This document shows, piece after piece, positions 7,824-13,015 of a stretch of 13,057 nucleotides of DNA (within the stretch, counting starts at the first letter, position 1; every line of letters begins with the position of its first letter). The stretch covers positions 1-13,057 of the forward strand of contig JAHELM010000022.1 in assembly GCA_024644185.1 (NCBI GenBank), in the 5' to 3' direction. The notes beneath the pieces are model-generated. The model saw nothing but the letters and a program-made list of their open reading frames with translations, was not told the DNA's origin and did no database searches. The DNA comes from Rhodospirillales bacterium. Its GTDB lineage: Bacteria > Pseudomonadota > Alphaproteobacteria > UBA8366 > JADFVY01. The position numbers and the translations under genes are program-made.

Positions 7824-9299
7824 CTACCGCCGTTTTCGGGCGCGACCTTCATAGGGGTTTTCGCCCTTGCGCAGATGAATGCGCAACGGCACGCCATCCA
7901 GCCCGAAATCGTCGCGCAGGCGGTTGGTCAGGTAGCGCATGTAGGACTCCGGCAGTTCCCCGGCACGCGAACACCAGATGGCAAAGGTCGGCGGCCGCGT
8001 CTTGACCTGGGTGGCGTAGCGCAGCCGGATCCGCTTGCCGCCCGCGCCCATCGGCGGCGGGTGCGATTCCGTTGCGGAATACAGCCATTCATTGAGTTTT
8101 CCGGTCGATACGCGGCTGCGCCAGATGTCGTATGTGCGCAGCACCGTCTGCAGCAGACGATCGAGATTGCGGCCCTCGAGCGCCGATATGGTGACCAGCG
8201 GCACGCCGCGCACCTGGGGAAGCGATTCCTCCAGTTTGCGTTGCAGCCCCGCCATCGCCGCCTTGCGGTCGTCGACCGCATCCCATTTGTTGGCCGCGAT
8301 GATCAGCGCCCTTCCCTCTTCGACGACCTGACGGGCGATGGTGAGATCCTGCTTTTCCATCGGCGATTCGGCGTCGAGAACCAGCACGACGACCTGGGCG
8401 AAGCGGATCGACCGCATTGTATCGCTGCCCGACAGCTTTTCCAGCTTCTCGTCGATGCGGGCCCGGCGCCGCAGACCGGCGGTATCGACCAGCCGAATCT
8501 TGCGGCCGGCGAATTCCCAATCGATGGCAATGGCGTCGCGGGTAATGCCCGCCTCCGGCCCGGTCAACAGGCGTTCCTCGCCGAGAAGTTTGTTCACCAG
8601 CGTCGACTTGCCCACGTTCGGCCGGCCGACGATGGCCAGTTGCAGGGGTCCGCGCGGTTCGGTGTCCTCTTCCTCGCCCCCTTCCTCGCCCTCTTCCCCG
8701 GCTGCCGCCTCGCCCGCGGCGAAATCGGCGTCGTCCTCACCGGCGCTTGTAGCGGGCGCCGCGACGCCGGCTGCACGCGCCTCCTCGGCCTCGCGCGCCT
8801 CGACCGCCTCGGCATACGGCAGCAAGGCGTCGAACAGATCGCCCATGCCCTCGCCATGCTCGGCCGACACCGCCACCGGATCGCCCATGCCCAGCGAGTA
8901 GGCCTCGATCAGTCCGGGCTCGCCCGCCCTGCCCTCGCATTTGTTGGCGACGACGATGACCGGCGTCTTTCCCTTGCGCAGCAGTGTTGCAAAATGTTCG
9001 TCCATCGGCGTCACGCCGGCCCGCGCATCCAGCAGAAACAGCGCCACGTCGGCACGCGAAAGGGCGCGTTCGGTGTGCTTGCGCATCCGTCCGGCCAGTG
9101 ACTCGGGCGCCGCATCCTCCAGCCCCGCGGTATCGAACAGCCGGAACCGCAACCCGGCGATGCGGCCTTCGCCCTCACGCCAGTCGCGGGTCACCCCCGG
9201 CGAATCGTCGACCAGCGCGAGACGCTTGCCGATCAGCCGGTTAAACAGCGTCGATTTGCCGACATTCGGCCGGCCGATGATAGCCACGGTCAGAGTCAT
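7824..9299 (-). CDS. der: Ribosome biogenesis GTPase Der (EngA)
   Basis: Essential tandem-GTPase protein acting in assembly of the 50S ribosomal subunit. From the chosen ATG it has 491 residues. GTPase domain 1 has G1 GRPNVGKST (9-17), G3 DTAGL (56-60) and G4 NKCE (119-122). Domain 2 has G1 GRPNVGKST (225-233), G3 DTAGL (272-276) and G4 NKWD (337-340). The C-terminal KH-like domain ends with the basic tail EGRARKRR. Between the two GTPase domains (about 187-214) is a strongly acidic, Glu/Ala/Gly-rich linker that makes the protein longer than E. coli Der; acidic linkers are known in this family. ATG 9299 was chosen because MTLTVAIIGRPNVG starts at the usual distance from G1; a GTG at 9323 would add 8 residues but lies inside a stem-loop. 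No clear Shine-Dalgarno precedes either. It follows bamB, as in E. coli. Confidence 0.95.
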   Translation of the reverse strand: MTLTVAIIGRPNVGKSTLFNRLIGKRLALVDDSPGVTRDWREGEGRIAGLRFRLFDTAGLEDAAPESLAGRMRKHTERALSRADVALFLLDARAGVTPMDEHFATLLRKGKTPVIVVANKCEGRAGEPGLIEAYSLGMGDPVAVSAEHGEGMGDLFDALLPYAEAVEAREAEEARAAGVAAPATSAGEDDADFAAGEAAAGEEGEEGGEEEDTEPRGPLQLAIVGRPNVGKSTLVNKLLGEERLLTGPEAGITRDAIAIDWEFAGRKIRLVDTAGLRRRARIDEKLEKLSGSDTMRSIRFAQVVVLVLDAESPMEKQDLTIARQVVEEGRALIIAANKWDAVDDRKAAMAGLQRKLEESLPQVRGVPLVTISALEGRNLDRLLQTVLRTYDIWRSRVSTGKLNEWLYSATESHPPPMGAGGKRIRLRYATQVKTRPPTFAIWCSRAGELPESYMRYLTNRLRDDFGLDGVPLRIHLRKGENPYEGRARKRR

Positions 9300-9307
9300 A
9301 TATTGCC

Positions 9308-9352
9308 AGCGGCGCGACACCACCGGATCGCCCGGTCAGGCGTCGCGCCGCT
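9308..9352 (-). promoter_or_regulatory. Long GC-rich stem-loop in the bamB-der spacer, just before the der start
   Basis: AGCGGCGCGAC (9308-9318) and GTCGCGCCGCT (9342-9352) form a perfect 11-bp stem. Inside it ACCGG (9322-9326) pairs with CCGGT (9332-9336), leaving a 3/5 internal loop and a 5-base apical loop. On the transcribed minus strand the stem ends 8 bases before the der ATG, where a ribosome-binding site would be expected. No U-run follows (GGCAATAT then ATG). It may reduce read-through from bamB, protect an mRNA end, or control der translation; sequence alone does not decide. Confidence 0.5.
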
Positions 9353-9378
9353 CTTTCATACAGCTAGAGATTCACGCC

Positions 9379-10707
9379 TCAGCGATACGCCATCAGCTTG
9401 GCGTTATCGGTCTGCAGATAGAGCGTGCCGTCGGCGACAATCGCCGACATGATTTTTTTCGGAACCTTGAACCGCTCCATAACGGTTCCGTCCGCCGGAT
9501 CGACCGAAATGCCCTGACCGTGTCGACCGATCAAGACCAGCCGGTTGCTGAGCAGAAGCGGGCCGATCCATCGCACGGGCCCCTTGTGTGCCGTCTCGTC
9601 CTCGAAGCGGTCGATCTGTACGACCCAGCGCACGCGACCGTCCCTGCGGCCAAGACAGGCCAACTGGTTCTCGTTTCCGAGGATGAACAGCCAATCGCCG
9701 CCGATCCATGGCGTATTCACGCCGCCGATATTCCGTTCCCAGGCGCGCGCGCCGGTCCGCAGGTCAATGGCCTCCGTCCGGCCGGAATGGCTGACCGCAT
9801 AGACCAGACTGCCATCGGTTACCGGCAGTGCCCGGATATCGGCCAATGACGAGGTGGCGTCCTGCCGGCGCACCGCCGCCAGGTTGTCCGACCAATTGGC
9901 CCGCCCACTGGCGGCGTTCAAGGCAAAAATTTCACCCGATGAATAGGGCGACAAAACCGTGCCCTCGATTCCGGCGGGAGAGGCGGCGCCAATCAGAGCC
10001 GCCGGCTCGGCGAAACCCGTGTGCTGCCATTGCACGACGCCGGTATCGGCGGCCAGCGCCACCGTCTCGTTGTCGACGGTGACCACGAAGATCTGGGCAC
10101 CCATCACCAACGGCGCGCCACGTACCGGTCCGGCGATCGGTTGCTGCCACAGCAATTTTCCGGTTTCGGCATCGAACGCACCGACTTGGGAAAACCCCGT
10201 GGCGGCATAGATTCGCCCGCCATCGAAGGCGATGCCGCCGCCAAATGCCTCGGAGTCGCGCGACGGCGCGGCAAAACTGGTTCGCCACAACCGCTTGCCA
10301 TCGGCGGCGTCATAGGCGGAAATCGTCGCCTTGGAATCCATCGTGTAAACCCGGCCGCCGGCGGCCACGGGTTCGCTGAGCATGGGCCGGTACCAACCGG
10401 CACCGGCGCCGATATCCACCGTCCAGGCAGGCTTGCCCAGCACATTCGGCGCCTCGACATGCCCCAGCGCGTGAAGCGGCCCACCGCCGGCCTGCGCCCA
10501 ATTGGCGTTCCGGTAGGGCGCGGGCAAAGCCACCGCGATACCGGTAACGCGAGGGTCCGGCTGCAAAGCCCCGTCATAAACGATGACCGGGATACGATCG
10601 CCCGGCAGCGGCGGCTCTTCGCTCTCACCAAGCCACGTATCGCAGCCGGTCAGCATGGCCACGCAAGCGACCACGGACGCTATGCGCCAAGAGCGTCCGC
10701 GTGTCAT
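9379..10707 (-). CDS. bamB: BamB-like outer-membrane assembly lipoprotein (PQQ-type beta-propeller)
   Basis: Predicted lipoprotein subunit of the BAM complex, which inserts beta-barrel proteins into the outer membrane. It has 442 residues. A basic N-terminus and hydrophobic stretch lead to the lipobox LTGC with lipidated C22; the mature protein starts CDTWLGESEEPPLPGDR. About seven propeller repeats are marked by the D-x-x-x-G-x-x-x-W pattern: AADGKRLWRT (135-144), AETGKLLWQQ (180-189), AADTGVVQWQ (219-228), AASGRANWSD (265-274), LRTGARAWER (316-325), RRDGRVRWVV (354-363) and DPADGTVMERF (403-413). ATG 10707 was chosen for the signal peptide and for GGGAGAG (10714-10720) just upstream; the frame extends further but is Arg-rich. 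It lies 13 bases after the YfgM-like gene and before der, as in E. coli. The residue after the lipidated Cys is Asp, which in E. coli would retain the protein in the inner membrane. Confidence 0.88.
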   Translation of the reverse strand: MTRGRSWRIASVVACVAMLTGCDTWLGESEEPPLPGDRIPVIVYDGALQPDPRVTGIAVALPAPYRNANWAQAGGGPLHALGHVEAPNVLGKPAWTVDIGAGAGWYRPMLSEPVAAGGRVYTMDSKATISAYDAADGKRLWRTSFAAPSRDSEAFGGGIAFDGGRIYAATGFSQVGAFDAETGKLLWQQPIAGPVRGAPLVMGAQIFVVTVDNETVALAADTGVVQWQHTGFAEPAALIGAASPAGIEGTVLSPYSSGEIFALNAASGRANWSDNLAAVRRQDATSSLADIRALPVTDGSLVYAVSHSGRTEAIDLRTGARAWERNIGGVNTPWIGGDWLFILGNENQLACLGRRDGRVRWVVQIDRFEDETAHKGPVRWIGPLLLSNRLVLIGRHGQGISVDPADGTVMERFKVPKKIMSAIVADGTLYLQTDNAKLMAYR

Positions 10708-10720
10708 CGCCCGCTCTCCC

Positions 10721-11371
10721 TCAGGGTCCAACCGCGCGAAGCATCTCCGCCGCCCTCGCCCGCAACTGCTGCGGCGCGTCCAGATCGTCCGCAAGCGTCG
10801 CAAAACCGGCCTTGGCCGCCACGGTATCGCCGGCGGCAAGCGCCAGTACCGCCTTCAACTCACGCGCGCTGTAGCGCCACGGCGAACCGGCCCCGGCCAG
10901 AGGTTCGAGCCGCGCGGTCAGAGCCGCGGAGTCGCCCTCGCCCACCTGCATGCGAACCGAATACAGCACCGCCAGATCGCGGAACATCAAATCGACGCCA
11001 GTATCGGCCGACAAGCGATCGTACAGCGCGATCGCCGCCTGACGATCCCCGGCATCGGCGCGCAGCTTCGCCTCACGGAACCGCGCCAGCACGGAATAAC
11101 CGGCGGGGGCGCCGACGGAGTACGCCGCCAGCGCGTCGGCTCCCTGGGCCGGGGTCAAACCGCTGGTCTCGACCTTCTCGACCACGGTGGCGAACGCGTC
11201 GCCGGCCGCCATCTTCTGGCGGCTGTCATATTCCCGCCATCCGGTCACGGCGGCCGTCGCCACGACGATCGCCACGGCGGCGCCGATGACGTAGCCGCCA
11301 TAGCGCTTCCAGACGTTTTCCCAATCCTCGCGACGAAGTTCTTCGTCGACCTCGCGGATAATATCGGACAC
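10721..11371 (-). CDS. YfgM-like membrane-anchored tetratricopeptide protein
   Basis: 216 residues from a GTG start. The N-terminus MSDIIREVDEELRREDWENV is a conserved charged cytoplasmic stretch of the YfgM/TPR_21-type family. A single membrane anchor at about 25-45 (GGYVIGAAVAIVVATAAVTGW) follows and places the rest in the periplasm. The remainder is Ala/Leu-rich and helical with TPR-like pairs, for example AKLRADAGDRQAAIALYDRL (101-120) and ELKAVLALAAGDTVAAKAGF (171-190). In E. coli YfgM is an accessory of the SecYEG translocon that works with periplasmic chaperones, and its gene lies directly upstream of bamB and der, as here. The GTG 11371 has a good Shine-Dalgarno, GGAGAG at 11379-11384, and gives the family N-terminus; the frame upstream of it is unrelated shadow. 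The gap to bamB is 13 bases. The role in secretion is inferred from the family and the synteny. Confidence 0.82.
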   Translation of the reverse strand: MSDIIREVDEELRREDWENVWKRYGGYVIGAAVAIVVATAAVTGWREYDSRQKMAAGDAFATVVEKVETSGLTPAQGADALAAYSVGAPAGYSVLARFREAKLRADAGDRQAAIALYDRLSADTGVDLMFRDLAVLYSVRMQVGEGDSAALTARLEPLAGAGSPWRYSARELKAVLALAAGDTVAAKAGFATLADDLDAPQQLRARAAEMLRAVGP

Positions 11372-11401
11372 GAACGCTCTCCAATCCCGGAAATGGCGGG
11401 T

Positions 11402-11429
11402 AACATAGCGGCGCGGCCCGCCGGAGCAA
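11402..11429 (-). promoter_or_regulatory. Weak candidate promoter for yfgM-bamB-der
   Basis: In the 89-base gap before the YfgM-like gene, the minus strand has TTGCTC (complement of 11424-11429) and TATGTT (complement of 11402-11407) with a 16-base spacer. The match to the sigma-70 consensus is 3/6 and 4/6, so this is only suggestive. The predicted transcript would start about 25 bases before the GTG and include its Shine-Dalgarno. Confidence 0.22.
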
Positions 11430-11460
11430 AGGGGAAAACCGCGGATGCCCGACTCTGCCG

Positions 11461-12024
11461 TCAGTTGTCCGCGTACCGCCGCCATTTGATCGAGCAGCCG
11501 ATGCTCCCAATCTGCTCGCTTGGGCCACGGCCCGTGGTCGCAATCTGTTGCATGGCCTCGAAAAGTTCGCGCCGGGCATCGGGTGCCGCCGGCTGCTTGC
11601 CGGAACTGTCCAGGCGCCCCCGGTATTGCAGCTTCAGATCCTTGTCGAGACCGAAGAAATCGGGCGTGCAGATGGCGTCCCAGGCACGCGCCACGTCCTG
11701 CGTCCCGTCGACCAGATACGGGAAAATAAACCCATGCCGGGCCGCGAACAGTTTCATGTTGTCGAAGGAATCCGCGGGATAGGTCTCCGGATCGTTCGAA
11801 TTGATGGCGACGGAGACGATTCCATACCGGGCCAGTTCCATGCAATCGCGCACGATGCGATCGATCACCGCCTTCACATAGGGACAATGATTGCAGATGA
11901 ACATCACCAGCGTTCCGTTCGGCCCCCGCCGTTCGGACAGACGCCAGGTCTTGCCGTCGATGCCCGCCAATTCGAAATCAGGCGCCGGCCAACCGAAATC
12001 GCAGATCGGAGGATGAGCGGCCAT
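11461..12024 (-). CDS. Thioredoxin-fold redoxin (AhpC/TSA-like) with CNHC motif
   Basis: Cytoplasmic thioredoxin-superfamily protein of unassigned substrate, 187 residues, with no signal peptide or membrane segment. The N-terminal FGWPAPDFELAGIDGKTWRL (10-29) is typical of redoxin domains. The redox motif is FICNHCPYVKAV, with C44 and C47. A further cysteine, C119, directly precedes the expected cis-proline (CTPDFFGLD). The C-terminal GSIGCSIKWR is a family signature containing C177. Members of this CNHCPYV group are annotated as thioredoxin family proteins and resemble peroxiredoxins or TlpA/ResA in fold, but I know of no defined reaction. ATG 12024 was chosen because AGGGA lies 9 bases upstream and relatives start with MAA; ATG 12042 would add six residues without a Shine-Dalgarno. 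It points the same way as yfgM-bamB-der, 89 bases upstream, and may be a separate transcript. Confidence 0.8.
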   Translation of the reverse strand: MAAHPPICDFGWPAPDFELAGIDGKTWRLSERRGPNGTLVMFICNHCPYVKAVIDRIVRDCMELARYGIVSVAINSNDPETYPADSFDNMKLFAARHGFIFPYLVDGTQDVARAWDAICTPDFFGLDKDLKLQYRGRLDSSGKQPAAPDARRELFEAMQQIATTGRGPSEQIGSIGCSIKWRRYADN

Positions 12025-12086
12025 GGCATCGGTTCCCTGCATCTGGGTAAAGGCTACCGCTTGCGTGCAAACGGAGCTTGGGCCAC

Positions 12087-12131
12087 ATTATACATACGAA
12101 GTGTCGGCACCGCGGAGTTTTTCGCACTTCG
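12087..12131 (-). promoter_or_regulatory. Candidate promoter and operator-like dyad of the thioredoxin-like gene
   Basis: The minus strand has a perfect TATAAT (complement of 12087-12092), 62 bases before the ATG at 12024. A recognisable -35 hexamer is missing at the expected distance. A 7-bp inverted repeat, CGAAGTG (12097-12103) with CACTTCG (12125-12131), covers the region from just upstream of the -10 across the -35 position, where a regulator could bind. TTGC-GT-GCAA (12061-12070) is a further small dyad in the expected leader. The promoter call rests on the -10 alone. Confidence 0.35.
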
Positions 12132-12133
12132 CG

Positions 12134-12157
12134 GCCACGGGCTCTGAACCCGGTGGC
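12134..12157 (+). repeat. Short hairpin in the divergent region
   Basis: GCCACGGG (12134-12141) can pair with CCC (12149-12151) and GTGGC (12153-12157), with G12152 bulged and a 7-base loop. It stands between the 12097-12131 and 12165-12209 dyads, forming a series of stems. Strand and function are unknown. Confidence 0.35.
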
Positions 12158-12164
12158 GCGGCTC

Positions 12165-12209
12165 GAACGGGTGGTTCCCATCTGTCCGGATAAGTCGCAC
12201 CACCCGTTC
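12165..12209. repeat. Perfect 11-bp inverted repeat, 23-base spacer
   Basis: GAACGGGTGGT (12165-12175) is exactly complementary to ACCACCCGTTC (12199-12209). The 23-base interior contains the palindrome TCCGGA (12185-12190). On the plus strand the repeat is followed by AAAAGC, and on the minus strand by GAGCCGCG, so neither direction gives a terminator T-run. It could be the stem of a structured RNA or a paired protein-binding site. Confidence 0.5.
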
Positions 12210-12302
12210 AAAAGCATAGCGGGCCGATTGAGCCAACGGAGCGCCAGGGAGTACGGGCGATGGCATGCACCGAGTCGGAGGACGCCGCCGCACCACGGCA
12301 GG

Positions 12303-12358
12303 ACCGGAAGCCGCGAAGCGGCTGGCCGGTGTGTCTCTTGACCGGAAGCGGGAGAGAC
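12303..12358 (+). promoter_or_regulatory. Two hairpins in the DUF2794 leader, the second covering its ribosome-binding site
   Basis: First hairpin: ACCGG (12303-12307) pairs with CCGGT (12326-12330), and inside it AGCCGC (12309-12314) with GCGGCT (12318-12323) around a GAA loop. Second hairpin: GTCTCT (12333-12338) pairs with AGAGAC (12353-12358), so the Shine-Dalgarno GGGAGAG (12350-12356) is largely in the right arm, 5 bases before the ATG at 12364. The 10-mer GACCGGAAGC occurs in both the first left arm and the second loop. Possible translational control of DUF2794; not proven by sequence. Confidence 0.42.
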
Positions 12359-12363
12359 GCGGC

Positions 12364-12693
12364 ATGACGGAGATGCTCAGCCTCGCCGATTTTCGCCGGA
12401 ACCGCGGGCAGCGCGTCTTCTTCAATCGTCACGAACTGCGTCAACTCCTCGACCTCTACAGCCGTCGGGTTTCAAGCGGCGAGTGGAAGGACTACGCGAT
12501 AGACCAGCACGGGCCGATGGCCGTTTTTTCGGTGTTCCGGCATAGTTTCGACCAGCCCGCCTACGCGATCGCCAAACGCACGAACGGACGTGCTTGCGAC
12601 TTTCTGATCCTGCGCGGCCGCCACACGCTCAAGCGCGGCAAGACCATCGGCGAGGCCCTCGACTTTCTCGAACATCAACTTCGCCTCGTCTGA
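12364..12693 (+). CDS. DUF2794 family protein, function unknown
   Basis: A 109-residue protein that I recognise as the alphaproteobacterial DUF2794 family by the run from RVFFNRHELRQLLDLYSRRV (17-36) to GEWKDYAID (39-47), then AVFSVFRHS (53-61) and a C-terminal helix EALDFLEHQLRLV (97-109). No catalytic or DNA-binding motif is evident. The protein is small, basic and without signal peptide or membrane segment, so probably cytoplasmic. The start at 12364 is supported by GGGAGAG 7 bases upstream and by where the family similarity begins; an upstream in-frame ATG at 12265 gives a low-complexity Arg-rich extension and is not preferred. It is divergent from the redoxin gene and followed by an intrinsic terminator, so it is probably transcribed alone. 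The next gene on the same strand is gcrA, 322 bases away. The biochemical role is not known to me. Confidence 0.8.
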   Translation: MTEMLSLADFRRNRGQRVFFNRHELRQLLDLYSRRVSSGEWKDYAIDQHGPMAVFSVFRHSFDQPAYAIAKRTNGRACDFLILRGRHTLKRGKTIGEALDFLEHQLRLV

Positions 12694-12724
12694 ACTGGCG
12701 AATTGGGTCGTTCGGCGCCGATGC

Positions 12725-12754
12725 TGCCCGCTCCTTGAAAGAGCGGGCAATTTC
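12725..12754 (+). terminator. Intrinsic terminator of the DUF2794 gene
   Basis: TGCCCGCTC (12725-12733) pairs perfectly with GAGCGGGCA (12741-12749) around the 7-base loop CTTGAAA, and is followed by ATTTCATCTT. The 9-bp GC-rich stem with a T-rich tail, 31 bases after the stop codon, fits a Rho-independent terminator, though the T-run is short and interrupted. Confidence 0.62.
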
Positions 12755-12761
12755 ATCTTAT

Positions 12762-12783
12762 TGAACCGAACCGGTTCGGTTCA
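12762..12783. promoter_or_regulatory. Perfect 22-bp palindrome, operator-like
   Basis: TGAACCGAACC (12762-12772) is followed directly by its exact reverse complement GGTTCGGTTCA (12773-12783). Each half is itself a tandem repeat of GAACC. The core AACCGGTT with a central CpG-type symmetry resembles operators of LacI- or TetR-type repressors in general form. It lies 12 bases beyond the terminator stem and 36 bases upstream of the candidate gcrA -35. No regulator is encoded next to it. Confidence 0.55.
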
Positions 12784-12818
12784 GTCCGACGGGATGTCGC
12801 CCCGATCCGATTCGATCC

Positions 12819-12847
12819 TTGAGTCCCGCCCGCTTACAGGATATGGT
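12819..12847 (+). promoter_or_regulatory. Candidate gcrA promoter with a GANTC site over the -35
   Basis: TTGAGT (12819-12824) and TATGGT (12842-12847) are separated by exactly 17 bases and each match 4 of 6 sigma-70 consensus positions. GAGTC (12821-12825) overlaps the -35 and GATTC (12809-12813) lies 12 bases further upstream; both are targets of the CcrM methyltransferase found in most alphaproteobacteria. The transcript would have a leader of about 160 bases. Confidence 0.4.
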
Positions 12848-12858
12848 GTGCATATGTG

Positions 12859-12883
12859 GTTTCCATACCAAATATATGGGAAC
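12859..12883 (+). repeat. Inverted repeat at the likely start of the gcrA transcript
   Basis: GTTTCCATA (12859-12867) faces TATGGGAAC (12875-12883) across the 7-base CCAAATA. Eight pairs are Watson-Crick and one is G-T, so an RNA hairpin is possible near the 5' end of the transcript from the candidate promoter. As DNA it could equally be a protein-binding dyad in the AT-rich stretch. Confidence 0.4.
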
Positions 12884-13015
12884 ATACGTCGTACATGCTT
12901 ATGGTGGAGATCGCCATTCGCCTGAAAAACAACGAAGCTGGAAGAACGAACAGGCTGCGCGCGCACCGGAATCGGCGTGAGCGCGGTGGTAACCGGAGCG
13001 AGAAGAGGATTGCCG

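Larger units (their letters stand above)
12025..12363. other. Divergent intergenic region, rich in inverted repeats
   Basis: 339 bases between two divergent genes. I find no convincing gene here and no tRNA cloverleaf. It holds a consensus minus-strand -10 element (12087-12092), four or five inverted repeats between 12097 and 12358, a repeated 10-mer GACCGGAAGC (12302-12311 and 12340-12349) and one GANTC site (GAGTC, 12272-12276). An in-frame ATG at 12265 would extend the DUF2794 protein by 33 basic residues, but the 12364 start has the better ribosome-binding site. No good plus-strand promoter was recognised. Confidence 0.6.
12694..13015. other. Regulatory intergenic region upstream of gcrA
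   Basis: 322 bases with no supported gene. In order it holds the DUF2794 terminator (12725-12754), a perfect 22-bp palindrome (12762-12783), GANTC sites GATTC (12809-12813) and GAGTC (12821-12825), a candidate sigma-70 promoter (12819-12847), an AT-rich stretch unlike the GC-rich genes around it (about 12838-12905), a 9-bp inverted repeat (12859-12883), and a third GANTC, GAATC (12969-12973). A short open frame from 12895 overlaps the gcrA start but has no ribosome-binding site. Confidence 0.6.

Noticed and set aside
9300..9323. GTG start for der, 8 residues longer
   Set aside because: It lies inside the stem-loop, has no Shine-Dalgarno, and the extra residues are not typical of Der.
12097..12210. 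Possible tRNA or tRNA-like cloverleaf
   Set aside because: The stems do not have tRNA arm lengths, and no T-loop GTTCRA motif, anticodon arm or acceptor pairing can be placed.
12078..12341. Plus-strand open frame through the divergent region
   Set aside because: It starts at TTG without a ribosome-binding site, overlaps the inverted repeats and gives low-complexity basic protein.
12265..12363. Upstream ATG extending DUF2794 by 33 residues
   Set aside because: The extension is Arg-rich and not family-like, and the ATG at 12364 has a clear Shine-Dalgarno.
12762..12783. Reading the 22-bp palindrome as a dif site or as part of the terminator
   Set aside because: dif sites have 11-base arms around a 6-base centre with a different sequence, and the terminator stem with its T-rich tail is already complete before the palindrome.
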